From the NCBI GenBank assembly GCA_963921195.1, contig OY992537.1, positions 97,794,736 through 97,858,735 of the forward strand: 64,000 bases of DNA, written 5' to 3'. Positions 1-10,199 of the stretch are shown piece by piece; position 1 is the stretch's first letter; every line of letters begins with the position of its first letter. Made by a program: the position numbers and the translations under genes. This stretch comes from Pegoplata infirma (taxonomy: Eukaryota > Arthropoda > Insecta > Diptera > Anthomyiidae). The notes beneath the pieces were generated by a model. The model was not told where the DNA came from. It did no database searches and saw nothing but the letters and a program-made list of their open reading frames with translations.

Positions 1-640
1 TTAATAAAAATTTGGTTTGAAGTCTTAAAATTCAGTAGTCTGTTTTTTATTTAACTTTATGTGTGTTAACATTTTTATGATCTCACTCCTTATATATTCT
101 TGATTAACTATTATAGTTTGAAAATGTACCATATATCAGTAAAATTTCATTTTGCATTATTGTACCTCTTATTTTTATGATAGATATCTGTTATTATTAA
201 CATAAGAGGAGTTTTACATATTTTTCAATACTGTAACCTAAGGGTGATACAACACAAATGATACTTTCTATAGGTAGAAGAGGAAAATAATGGTTTAAAT
301 TGTTATTAACTAAATAGAAATACACAAAGGATAGCGTTACTTATTATGGAAATAAACCGATTTGACAGTTAACAGATGAGTTAGGTCGCCAAAGGGTTAA
401 TAGAGATACAAAAATATGATAATGAGTTTTTTTTGGCTAGAATTGTTAGAAAATCGAAGTTAAATTTAATGAAAATAAATAAAATTCTGAATTTTTAATA
501 AAATTTTGATTAAATGATGTTTTTACAACATAACATAGTAAAACAGGACTTTTTATTAAAATTTTATTCACTTAAAGATTTTTTTTGATAAAAAAAATTC
601 ATTAGAAATGAACCAAGGTTTTTTTCATTGGATAAATGAT
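1..640. other. AT-rich spacer, no gene seen
   Basis: No open frame of note and no repeat termini that I can pair. The stretch is poly-A/T rich with scattered short inverted segments. It ends where a small fold-back and then the minus-strand B element begin. Confidence 0.6.
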
Positions 641-645
641 CTTTA

Positions 646-731
646 TATATCGAGGGCGAATATTTAAAACTTGCTATCTCTTATGTTATAACACTGCAGA
701 TAGCAACTTTTAAATATTTGTCCTCGATATA
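646..731. repeat. Small fold-back hairpin at the broken end of a B element
   Basis: Two arms of about 32 bases, beginning ATATCGAGGGCGAATATTTA on the left and reading as its near-perfect reverse complement on the right, surround a loop of about 20 bases. It lies where the (TA)n part of the minus-strand B element would be, so it probably inserted there or replaced that end. Its outer bases are TATA-like, so a TA duplication cannot be told from the element's own sequence. Confidence 0.6.
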
Positions 732-1831
732 CTAATGATTAGTGATCGATTTTAAGACACTCTCCCGATGTCCGTCCATCTGTCCGTCCGTCTGTGGAAC
801 ACACGATACAGTCCAAAATAATCATAATAATGCGCTAGACTTCTGAAATTTGGCACATATATGAGGCATTCCACACTAAATGTCCAGCGAAAAAAAAACA
901 TGTGTACCGTACATTTCTGAATAGGTTCTATGGATAGCCCTATATGGAACTAAGAAAATTACGTTTTTGGTTTTTCAATTTTTCAAAAACTGGTCTTATT
1001 GGAAAAATGGTCAAATTTGTGCCGAGTTGCCTTGTTTAAATATTTATCATATTAAGCCGGAATGCACCACTACCTCAAAAATTTACATACTTGTATAGTT
1101 TTGTATGGGCTATCGACTAATTTTTTTTTTTTTTTTTAAATTTTCAGAATTTGTTCTGAAATTTTCCATTTTTTAAAAAAGTAAATTTTTAAAATTTTTT
1201 ATTTTAAAGTTGTCCATCCACACAAAAAAATTCAGACATGTGTTTTTCGTTTTTTTTTTTTGAGAAAATCGCATTTGAATTTTGAATGTCATATCAATTT
1301 AGTAATTTGCTTGTATTTTTTTGTTCAATATAGCGTATGAGTAACATTTATGCAAATACTCATTCGCCATGTTAAAACAAGAAAATACAAGCAAATAACA
1401 AAATTCTTATGAAATTTAATATTCAAATGCGATTTTCTAAAAAAAAAAAACGAAAAACGCGTGTTTGAATTTTTTTTGTATGTATAGACAAACATCTAAA
1501 CTTAAAAAAATTAAAAAAAGCGGTCGGATTCTTGATAAATTGACTTTTTTAAAAAATGGAAAATTTTAGAACAGGTTTTAGTCGATAGATCATATAAAAC
1601 TATACAAGAATGTAAATTTTTGAGATTGTGATGCATTCCGTTTTAATTTGATAAATATTTAAACAAGGCAACTCGGCACAAATTTAAATATTTTTTTTAA
1701 TATTTGACCACGCCTCCTAAGCCCAGTTTTTAAAAAATTTAAAAAACAAAAACGCAATTTTTTTAGTTCCATATAGGGTTATTCACAACCTATTCGGAAA
1801 TTCACGGGATATATATTTTTTCTATAACGGG

Positions 1832-3360
1832 TAGAGTTTTTCTTTTCCCGGACTTTTTCATTTCCCGGGAAAGCGGGATTCATTTTTAAATTTCCCGGGA
1901 TCCCGGGAATTCCCGCAAAAACTAAAAACTCAAATTTTTTGTCAAAAAAATATATAAACCCCTTATGAATGCGATTACACTATTTATAATGTTTATTAAC
2001 ACCATAAAAATCGTATTTAGTACCTTTCGAGAAAAAAGAACAATTTTTGTTACCCAGGTTTTATAAAAAAACGGCCCAAATATTTCGAAGTCACTTAAAA
2101 ATATTTTTTAGGAAATATGGTATTTCACATCGCTTTATCTGTTGTAATAATAAAAATTCATCATTTATACTAATTCATATCAGTTTATTTCTACAATTGG
2201 CTCTCAGCGCTTTGCCTCTAAAACACAATGAAACTGAATATCTTAATTATGTCTCTGAAACTGAATGTAACTGTTTCAGTGAAATGAAATGATAAGAAAA
2301 TTTACCCCAAAAAATTATTAAAAAATAAAAAAAAAAAAAAAAAATTCTTGTTTTCAAAAGAAAAACCCAATTTAAATCGATTTAAAAAGAATCATGTCCA
2401 AAGACATAATTTTTTTTTATAGAAACAAATAATCATATTGCAAATTTTTATAATGCAGGTCTCAGAAAAAAAATTTCTCAGCTTTTAAAAAAAATGCCAG
2501 GTTCTGATAACACAGTGCAACAACCAAAATCGGAATTTAATGAAACCAAAAGCAATTGAAAGCATAACAAACCGCTAGATTTTTTTACACGCATTTGAAG
2601 TTGGTGAACTTTTATTGTAATTATAATAATTGCTTGAAAACTGTATAAGGCGTATGATTAATTTTGTAACTGCCTTTAAATAAAATCATACGCAACGGTG
2701 AACAGTGGATTATTTTTAATAATTTGGCTATTCAGTAAGTAGGTACGAGACCGATTGTAGCGAAATTCAAACCGGTTATAGCTAACGTAATTTCGAGCTT
2801 AAGTTTAGACGCTGGACCCCACATGTCCAATAAGTGCCCCACCAGGGGCTCCTAAAGGGCACAAAAGCTTCAAAGGCTTTAAAACCACCAACTTTAAATG
2901 CGTGTAAAAAATAATCTAGCGCTGAAATAAAAAAACGTTTTGAGGGTTTTGTTGTGTAAAATGTAAACTTTCAATTGCTTTTGGTTTCATCCCACTCCGA
3001 TTCGGAAAGTTCGATTTTGTATCACTATATAATTGTATCCTATCGAAGATTTAGATATTGTGAGACTTTTTTCATTTCGTAAGTCTCAGATTTTATGAAT
3101 TTTTTAGTTAGAAGGTCTCTCTTGGACTACTTTTTGGGTACTTCTTGTTCCTGCGTACGTTTCTGTCATCAATTATCAAGAATTTTAATAAAATCTATAA
3201 AAAATCACATACAAAATAATCAATAGAAGTGGAAAAATCAACAATTTCAAAGAAACTAAAATTCCCGGGAATTCCCGCTCTATTTCCCGGGATTTCGGGA
3301 TTGAAAATTTACGGGAATTCCCGGGAATTCCCGTCCCGGGAATTCCCGTGAAAAACTCTA
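1832..3360. mobile_element. Non-autonomous hAT-like element with CCCGGGAATTCCCG subterminal repeats
   Basis: The terminal inverted repeats are TAGAGTTTTTC and GAAAAACTCTA. A perfect 8-bp duplication ATAACGGG flanks them (1824-1831, 3361-3368) inside the right arm of element D. Both subterminal regions carry arrays of palindromic TTCCCGGGAATTCCCGGG-type motifs (1848-1915 and 3263-3350). Eight-base duplications are the hAT signature. The interior holds an O repeat (2513-3027) and no transposase frame. A second family member is at 55604-56710. Confidence 0.88.
2513..3027 (-). mobile_element. Repeat O, complete copy inside a hAT
   Basis: The ends are CAGTGCAACAACC on the left and TTTTGTATCACT on the right, with inverted blocks for GGTTTCATCCCA and ACACGCATTTAAAGTTGG. 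Read on the minus strand it matches the two long O copies at 17618 and 19397 along the whole unit, including GCGTATGATT and GGACCC blocks. The CAGTG ends suggest another hAT-like family, but I could not find a matching 8-bp duplication here. Confidence 0.65.
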
Positions 3361-3476
3361 ATAACGGGACATTTAGTGTGGATTGCCTCATATGTCTTAT
3401 GGCTGGTTAAGTTCGGAGATGGGCAAAATCGGACCAGGACAAAAAAGGAACTAAACCAACCTTTGAAAAAAGGTAA

Positions 3477-4215
3477 TTATACCCTACACCACTCTGTGGT
3501 ACAGGGTATAATGAGTTTGTGCTGATGTTTGTAACTACCCGAAATATTGGTCGTAGACCGACCTTCAAGTATACCGATATGTCCGTCCGTCTGTCCGTCC
3601 GTCTGTCCATCTATCGGTTTAAGCTCGATACAGGTCGCAATTTTCAATCAATTGACTTGAAATTTGAAACTTTAGCATCTTTTGGCAAATCGAAAATCGG
3701 TGCATGTTAAGACCTAGCCCCCATACAAACGCCCCCTTTGGATTCGGCTTAAATGACTCTATAACCGCATTATAATAGATATTGCTTTGAAATTCAACAG
3801 GTAATCAAATTTTATATGCACAACTCACCATTCCAAGTTTCAAAGGAATCGGGCCAGGCCTTCTGGTAGTCCCCATACAAACCACCTTCCCGATATTCAC
3901 ATAATAACCTCAAAATTCATAAAAATGGAAACATTTGATAAAAAATTTAGTTTTAGGTGTTAAAGGTTTAGTAACCTTATCAAATCGGAATATAATTGGA
4001 CCATTTTAGGACTTAGTCCCCCATATAAAAAATTTCGACCGATATTCAGTTAAATTGGTCTATTGACAAAAAAAATAAACCAATGCCACTAATATTTTAT
4101 CTGTGTGTGTTTTCTACACTAAATAAAGATCTTACAAAAGACAGATACAATCGGTCCATGTTTGGACTTGGGACCCATTTTCCGGAAAACACTGGACTAT
4201 AAATTTCTTACTTGT
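3477..4215 (-). mobile_element. Helentron/mini-me-like element, subfamily C, full-length copy
   Basis: On the minus strand it starts ACAAGTAAGAAATTT and ends in the hairpin ATACCCTGTACCACAG / GTGGTGTAGGGTAT. It contains the (GTCY)n tract (3582-3610), the CCCCATACAAAC boxes and the core shared with A and B. It sits exactly inside the B element: B sequence runs up to AAAAAAGGTAA and resumes at GTTGGGTTTTTG. This is a clean young-in-old nesting and shows both termini of subfamily C. Confidence 0.75.
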
Positions 4216-4387
4216 ATTTTGTTGGGTTTTTGCAATTTTGTTAAAGTAATAAAACATTTTTATGCTTGAAGAAGTTCAAACTCCTTCACTTGAACCCCAG
4301 GGGATTTGAAAATTCCGTTTTTTTGGTCCGCCCTCTTTTGTCGGCGTGGATATTAGAAAATAATTAATATAATGATAAAATTGTATA

Positions 4388-4918
4388 ACTTTAGTACAAA
4401 AATGCATAATAAATGAATTTGTAAATATTTTTCGCCATAGAGAAGGACACTCGCCAAGCCCCTACCTTCCAAAAAAAACAAGCACCTGCAAAATTTTTCT
4501 TAATTTTTTTTTTAATGTTGGAGAATTAAAAATATTGGCACAGCCGAATTTAGCACTAGCAATTGCTTGTTAAAAAACTGATGAAAAACTTCATTGCAAT
4601 AATGAAAATGTTCTTACATTCAATTAAAAAGTTTCATTCGAAGAAAATTCAACTTTAGTACAAAATGCATAATAAATGAATTTGTAAATATTTTTCGCCA
4701 GAGAGAAGGACACTCACCACGCCCCTCTCTTCCACAAAAAAAAAACGCACCTGGAAAATTTTTCTTAATTTTTTTTTTTAATGTTCAAGAATAAAAAAGT
4801 TTGCCACAGCCGAATTTAGCACTCGCAATTGCTTGTTAAAAAACTGATGAAAAACTTCATTGCAATAATGAAAATGTTTTTACATTTAATGAAAAAGTTT
4901 CATTCGAAGAAAATTCAT
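4388..4918. repeat. Two-unit tandem duplication of about 264 bp at the B-element 5' end
   Basis: ACTTTAGTACAAAA..TGCATAATAAATG at 4388 recurs at 4652. Both units run through CAGCCGAATTTAGCAC, TGCTTGTTAAAAAACTG and TTCATTCGAAGAAAATTC. The units differ by scattered substitutions and small indels, so the duplication is not fresh. It repeats the 5' end of the minus-strand B element together with flanking host DNA. Confidence 0.8.
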
Positions 4919-4959
4919 AAAATGAATGATGAAATGACAAATTATACTTTTTTTATACC

Positions 4960-5990
4960 AAATATGTCTCATAAGCTGAGACTTTTCTATTTCTCAGAAT
5001 TTTTTTTTCTATACGAAAAATGTCTCAGAATCTGTGACATTTTCTATACAAAAAATTTCTCAAAATCCAAGACTTCTTCTATACGAAAATTGTTTCAGAA
5101 TCTGAGACTGTTTCTATACGAAGAATGTCTCAGAATCTGAGACCTTTTCTATACTAAAAATGATTCATAATGTGAGACTTTTCTACACGAAAAATATTTT
5201 AGAATCTGAGACAGTTTCTATAAGAAGAATGTCTCAGAATCTGAGACCTCTTTTATACTAAAAATGTTTCATAATCGAAAAATGTTTCAGAATCTGAAAC
5301 TTTTTCTATACGAAAAATTTCTCATAATTTGAGACTTTTTTATACGAAAAATATCTCGGAGTCCGGGACTTTTTCCATACGAAAAATATCTCAAAATCTG
5401 AAACTTTTTCTATACAAAAAATATATGACTTTTTCTATACGAAAAATGTTTCAGAAGCTGCATCTCAATCTATATGAACAATGTCTTAGAATCTGAGACT
5501 TTTTCATACGAAAAATGTTTCAGAATCTGCGACTTTTTCTATTCGAAAAATGTTTCAGAATCTTTTTCTTTATGAGAAATTTTCTCAGATTTTGTCTCAG
5601 AATCTGAGACCTCTTTTATACTAAAAATGTTTCATAATCTGAGACTTTTCTATACGAAAAATGTTTCAGAATCTGAAACTTTTTCTATACGAAAAATTTC
5701 TCATAATTTGAGACTTTTTTATACGAAAAATATCTCGGAATCTGGGACTTTTTCCATACGAAAAATATCTCAAAATCTGAAACTTTTTCTTTACAAAAAA
5801 TCTATGACTTTTTCTATACGAAAAATGTTTCAGAAGCTGCATCTCAATCAATATGAACAATGTCTTATTTTTTTCAGAATCTGCGACTTTTTCTATTCGA
5901 AAAATGTTTCAGAATCTTTTTCTTTATGAGAAATTTTCTCAGATTTTGAGATGTTTTATGTTGGAAAAATTGATAAAATTTCTCTTATAG
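4960..5990. repeat. Minisatellite with palindromic core TCTCAGAATCTGAGA
   Basis: Some 25 degenerate units of about 35 bases alternate a palindrome (TCTCAGAATCTGAGAC or its decay products) with TTTTTCTATACGAAAAATG. A higher-order copy is visible: the block starting TCTCAGAATCTGAGACCTC at 5232 recurs at 5595 with about 350 bases of shared order. Several long open frames across this stretch come from the 35-base unit and are not genes. Related arrays lie at 7990-8340, 43470-44125, 48500-50480 and about 61620-61880. Confidence 0.85.
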
Positions 5991-6059
5991 AAAAGTTCTC
6001 AGACAAAGTTCAAAAATGTGTTAGAATCTGGCCTTTTGGGCTTCCGTAAGGTTGAGGCC

Positions 6060-7038
6060 CTGAGCATGTGCCCTGTGTACCCCTATGGTTAACACAAGTT
6101 TTTCTGCTGTCCTTCCAGGGTTTTTTGATTGAAGGTAAATTTAATTTTTGTTCATATTTTTGATGCAATTGATATAATCAGATCTAAATAGATCCAATCA
6201 TATCTAATTGATTTTTACACGGGTGTTTAAATTTTATTGTTACATCTTTTTTAGCTGCAGTTTAAACAATTATGAAGATGTTTGAATTTTGTATTTTTTT
6301 TCGTTTCCTTGGTTATTAACCCTAAGTCATAAATTCTTTTCTTGTTTCTATGACCGCTTCAAAAAAAAAAAAAAAAACTGGGCGTTTAAGGAACTAAAAT
6401 ATAGTTTTAGTAAAGGCGTGGTTAACCATTTCATTGCATTTTGTGTCTAACCTTAATAAAACCTTTTACATCATATTTGACTGACATTTTGACAACTAAG
6501 CGCGCCTGTAGAGAGAGAGAAGGCTGCATGTTACAAAGTATTAATTCAAAATAAAAATAAAAAAAAAATCTTATAAAAACATTTTAATTGCATAGCAAAA
6601 AAACTCTAGAATCTTAAAGAAATCAAAATATGAAAATTAATAGCATTTTTGCGTTTAAGTTTTTCGATGTTGCAATGCAAGTGTTGCCATAACTTGTAAT
6701 TTTTGTTCTCTTATTTTTTATTTTTTTGTTTTTTTTTTTATAATCTTAAATTATTATCTTGAAAATCCACTTTGAAAAAAAAAATCATATCCATTAGTCT
6801 TTTCTTTTTCTATACTAAAATTAAATTTTACTACTGTTTTATAAGATTTTCTAGTATAAAAAAGTCATTAATCATTGTGAATGTCCAAGAATGCGTTAAC
6901 AATTTACAAAAATTAGCTACTGTTTACACTTTTATACCGGCATATACATTTATTTTTAATCCAAACATACACAATATATGAACATATTAAAATTTATTTA
7001 CAGACACGACAAGCTAAAATTTTTATAATTTTTTTTAA
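6060..7038. other. AT-rich spacer with a short repeat relic
   Basis: No gene is visible. At 6178-6224 a fragment reading GATCCAATCATATCTAATTG followed by TTTTTACACGGG matches one end of the CCCGTGTAAAA fold-back family (28924-29256). The rest is AT-rich with a short (GA)n tract at about 6511-6520. Confidence 0.55.
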
Positions 7039-7124
7039 CCCAACAAATCTAGTGATTTTGTAAAAATTTTATTTTAAGCTTTTAACTCATTTAACCCCAC
7101 AATTCCGATCTCGCTTTGCAGAGC

Positions 7125-7190
7125 CTCTGTTGGGAATCGAACCCACATCCACCAAACTAAAATGTTAGCAGGCTAGTCTACCTGTGCATT
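7125..7190 (-). other. tRNA-like (SINE-head-like) module
   Basis: On the minus strand the sequence CAGGTAGACTAGCCTGC is followed by a TGGGTTCGATTCCCA T-arm (B-box-like), at tRNA-like spacing. The acceptor stem does not pair, so this is a tRNA-derived relic and not a working tRNA. Confidence 0.5.
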
Positions 7191-7427
7191 CAAAACTTTT
7201 TCACAAAAATATATTGACTGTCGTGATCAAACTAAGAGATTTTTCTTCTTCTAATTCTCAATGAGAGCGATTTGTCATTTAAATTCCGAAACATGTGTCG
7301 GAATTTTGAAAGAGATAAATATTTTTTTTTTTGAAAATTATTCTATTAGAATATATAGTTTGAGTTGGTAAAGAAAAATTACCTCGAGCTGGAATAAACT
7401 TAATCAAAAATGTAATATTTTAAAGGG

Positions 7428-7502
7428 GGCCCCTGTAGGCTAGTTGGTAGCGTGCTAGCCTATGAAACAGGGGGTCGTGGGTTCGATTCCCACCAAAACC
7501 CT
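7428..7502 (+). other. tRNA-like module with intact T-arm
   Basis: A D-arm-like TAGGCTAGTTGGTAGCG (A-box-like) is followed by a 3-bp anticodon stem CCT/AGG around ATGAAAC, where U33 and GAA would fit the anticodon position. A perfect 5-bp T-stem, GTGGG-TTCGATT-CCCAC, lies at 7477-7493. The acceptor ends (GGCCCCT against CAAAACC) do not pair and the lower anticodon stem fails, so it is probably a tRNA-derived promoter module and not a functional tRNA. Confidence 0.55.
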
Positions 7503-7989
7503 TGGTCGATTTCGCTACAACGAGACGACGGTCATTGTTACCAGTTCTCGGTTAGGTTAAAAATTATTTAACATGAGTTGTAAATAAAAATTGGAAAAAT
7601 AAATAAAAATTGATCATTGGATCAAAATTATTATTATATTATATTTTAAAGTTCGAATAACATTTTTTTTTAATAAAAATTTATTTTCACATATTTTATT
7701 TTCAAGTTGTAGTTCTTATCCAAAAATGTTTGCTGGGTAATTTGGGATTAAAAAAAATCATTGAAGAACTTTATAATTCTAAAAGCCAATAATCGCATAA
7801 ATACTTATGTATAAATATGGCAGAAATTTATGATTTTTAGACATGACGTTCCGTTCTTACGAGTATATGATTATGAACTCAAGTTATATTCCACATCTAC
7901 TATGGCTTTTATTACATTCTATTTCAAATGTCTAACCCAAGTTTAAAGCAGTTTTCAAAGCACTTGCACAGCTCAGATCAAAGGGGACT

Positions 7990-8340
7990 CTAACACAGGA
8001 TGCAAAAACTTTTTGCTTTAGAAAAAATTCCCAAATTTAAAAACATTTTTAATATAGAAACATTTTCAGATTCTGAAAAATGTTTCCTATAGAAAAGTTT
8101 TCAGATTTGAAGACAATTTTCGAATAAAAAAAATTCTCATACATTCTGTAGAAAAATTCTCAGCCTCTGAGAAATTTTTTCTACCGAAGAACTTTTTCAA
8201 AATAGTTTTTTAAGTATAACGAAAACTTCTTAGATTTTCAAACAGGTCTTCTATTAAAAAATTTTCAAATTTTGAGTTATTTTTTCTATAAAAAAAATTC
8301 CCAGATTCTAAGACATTTTTCCAATAAAATAATTCTTCCT
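7990..8340. repeat. Degenerate TCTCAG-type minisatellite stretch
   Basis: Repeated TTCTATAGAAAA..TTCTCAGATTCTGA-like units at about 35-40 base spacing, more decayed than the array at 4960-5990. They end where the 5'-truncated B element begins. Confidence 0.6.
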
Positions 8341-8762
8341 CTCGAATATGTGTTTAAAAATTCATTCTTATGATTTTTGCACTAAAGAAATGCAAGTTTA
8401 TCATAATTTAAATTATTTTTATTCTACGCCCATAAAAGGGGGCGGACCGAAAAAAACTACATTTTCCAATTTTTATGGTCCACATGCAGGACTTTGAACT
8501 TCTTGTAGCATAAAAATGTTGCATTTGTTAAACAAAAAGACAAAAAATCATGTTAAAAACTGATATTTTTCAGTGGTTGGTTTAGTTCTTCAAGGGGGAA
8601 CTTTTTCCCCCTTGTCCGATTTTTCCCATTTCCAAACTTAACCTGCCTAGGACCATAAGACATATTCGTGCCAAACTTGAGAAGTCTAGCTCTTTTATTT
8701 TGGACTGTATCGTGTTAACTACAGACGGACGGACGGACATCGCTAAAATGTCTTCGAATCTA

Positions 8763-8996
8763 CACACAGAAAACGAATTTTACGATTTCCAACTGAAAGT
8801 CAGTTATTGCAACAAAAAATCGGTTGGAACTTTTGTATATAGGTCGTCACAGTTGAATATCGGTAGTCACAACTCATTCTCTCTTTTAATTGGGGAACCT
8901 AAAAAATTTGTTTGTCAGAGCCAAATATAGTAGCAGCAACCGAATTTTGAGTTGATACAACTGATAAATTCGATTGGAAACTTATTTTTCTGTGTG
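8763..8996. mobile_element. Short TA-flanked MITE (CACACAGAAAA ends)
   Basis: Inverted ends CACACAGAAAA and TTTTTCTGTGTG are flanked by TA (8761-8762, 8997-8998), inserted between GTCTTCGAATC and TCACTGATT of the B element. At 234 bases with no coding capacity it fits a Tc1/mariner-type MITE. Confidence 0.75.
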
Positions 8997-9009
8997 TATC
9001 ACTGATTAA

Positions 9010-9585
9010 TAAGGATGAGATTTTCATGCACTAAAAAATCGAAAATATGCGCTTAAAATATGCGCTAAAAAACAAAAAATATGCACTAAAAAACCTAAAA
9101 ATATGCACTATAAAATGACATGAGTGCAATAAAAAACTTGTTTTCATACGAAAAACTTCTAAAAAGACAAAAAAATAACGCCGGGTTGAAATAGTAACGT
9201 ATAAAACTTTAAGTAAGCAAGATTTTTTTAGAAAGTAAGACAATCTATAAAAAAAAATAAAAAGAAAAAAAGAATTTTTCATATTTTCAAAATAAATTTT
9301 TAGAATTTAAAATAGGTTTTGAAACAAATAAATTTTAATTTGTGTTTTAACTAATTTATGCCAAATATGCAAAAATATGCACTTAAAAGTTGTAAATATG
9401 CACAAAATATGCATTTAAAAACAAAATATGCAAAAATATGAATTTTAACCAAAATATGCAAAAATATGCAAAAACAAATCGATGCCATTTTAACGTAAAT
9501 TTCTTGATTCGGAAAGATAATTGGTCGATATCGTTTTTAGACTATCGACAAAAAAACATGCATTTGCATGGAAATCTAATCCCTA
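9010..9585. mobile_element. hAT-like MITE rich in ATATGCAC repeats
   Basis: The ends are TAAGGATGAGATTTTCATGC and GCATGGAAATCTAATCCCTA, flanked by a perfect 8-bp duplication CTGATTAA (9002-9009, 9586-9593) inside the B element. The interior is a run of AAAATATGCAC / AAAATATGCAAAA units and no gene. A sister copy is at 37807-38332. Confidence 0.85.
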
Positions 9586-9691
9586 CTGATTAATAATATA
9601 TATACTTTATGGGGTCCCCGACCGATATTTCGATGCGTTACACACGGAATGACAAAGTGAGTATACTCCCATACTGTAGTTGGAGGGTATA

Positions 9692-10199
9692 AAAAACCTT
9701 GTCAAATTACTAGAAAAAGTCTCGTAGTCCCATTTGACCAATATCTGACAGTTTTCCTTGTTTTTTAGCAAACAAATTTGGATCGAAATTTACATTTTTT
9801 TTTTGTAATTTTACATTTTTTTGTAATTTTACAAATTTCCAAGATAATTTTACAAAAAAAAAAAATTTAGTAAATTTACGAGAATTCCTAGTAATTTTTA
9901 TTGCGCCAAAAAAAAAAAAACTGTAAATTTACAATTTTATTGGTAAAAAGCTTGTAAAATTACATAACTATTGGTAAAAAGCTTGTAAAATTACTAGGAA
10001 TTCTCGTAAAATAGGAGGTAGCAAAAAATCTAGTAAAGTTACGAAACCTCCTTGTAAATTTTATCGTGTCAAAAAATTTGTAAATTTACAATTTTGTTGG
10101 TACAAACCTGGTAAAATTACAAAATTATTGGTAAAAAGCTTGTAATTTACTACGAATTTTTGTGAAATTCTTGTAATTTTACAAGGTTTTTTTTGAGTG
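9692..10199. mobile_element. Repeat E (TTTTTTGAGTG end; TTGTAAAATTACAAG innards)
   Basis: Starts ACCTTGTCAAATTACTAG directly after the B-element end and closes with ACAAGGTTTTTTTTGAGTG followed by TA. In between, palindromic TTGTAAAATTACAAG-type words alternate with TATTGGTAAAAAGC and TCGTGTCAAAAAATTTG. The right terminus TTTTGAGTG is shared with families S and T. The left CACTCAAAA end is missing here. Confidence 0.6.

Larger units (their letters stand above)
862..3390. mobile_element. Fold-back element D, copy 1 (TA target), interrupted by a hAT
   Basis: The ends are TGAGGCATTCCACA and TGTGGATTGCCTCA, flanked by TA on both sides (860-861, 3391-3392). Joining the flanks restores the B element reading cacatatatgtc, which confirms a TA duplication. 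Without the nested hAT the element is about 990 bases, made of two long inverted arms (862 to about 1330 and 1370-1831 plus 3369-3390) around a short centre. TA duplication and long inverted repeats fit a non-autonomous Tc1/mariner-type element. No transposase frame is present. Confidence 0.8.
735..4575 (-). mobile_element. Helentron/mini-me-like non-autonomous element, subfamily B, with three nested insertions
   Basis: Read on the minus strand, the element starts near 4575 with ACAAG-like sequence and the TTCGGCTGTGCC hairpin, passes the GGGGCGGACC-type box near 4325, and reaches the (GTCY)n tract at 768-795 and TCTAAGACA-type core. It is cut by element C (3477-4215) and by fold-back D (862-3390), which itself holds a hAT. 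The parts line up in order with the uninterrupted B copy at 48844-49376. The 3' GGGTATAAAAA end is lost at about 735. No protein is encoded. Placing it with mini-me/HINE elements rests on the asymmetric ends, the GTCY tract and the hairpin. Confidence 0.7.
7039..7737. mobile_element. TIR element (CCCARCAAA ends) with two opposed tRNA-like modules
   Basis: The ends CCCAACAAA and TTTGCTGGG are inverted repeats flanked by TAA on both sides (7036-7038, 7738-7740). A minus-strand tRNA-like module (7125-7190) lies near the left end and a plus-strand one (7428-7502) further right. No protein frame is present. The same end sequence (CCCAGCAAAAA) bounds the element at 11279-11763. The superfamily is uncertain: a TAA duplication would suit PIF/Harbinger. 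Confidence 0.55.
8395..9695 (+). mobile_element. Helentron/mini-me-like element B, copy 2, with two nested MITEs
   Basis: 5'-truncated. It starts near the CACGCCCATAAAAGGGGGCG box, runs through TTCTTCAAGGGGGAACTTTT, the GACGGACGGACGG tract (8723-8738) and CGCTAAAATGTCTT, and ends CATACTGTAGTTGGAGGGTATAAAAAA. The body is cut by a TA-flanked MITE at 8763-8996 and a hAT at 9010-9585. Removing both restores the order seen in the clean copy at 48844-49376. The short open frames here are repeat sequence. Confidence 0.8.

Noticed and set aside
5627..5929. 100-codon frame with repeated SIRKISQNL-type segments
   Set aside because: Direct consequence of the 35-base minisatellite. Both strands are open and the repeats drift without codon constraint.
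4960..5990. CRISPR-like array
   Set aside because: Repeats are degenerate, spacers are not unique sequences but the same AT-rich linker, and the genome is clearly eukaryotic.
7428..7502. Functional tRNA (anticodon GAA would suggest Phe)
   Set aside because: Acceptor stem and lower anticodon stem do not pair, and only the D-arm-like and T-arm parts are tRNA-like.
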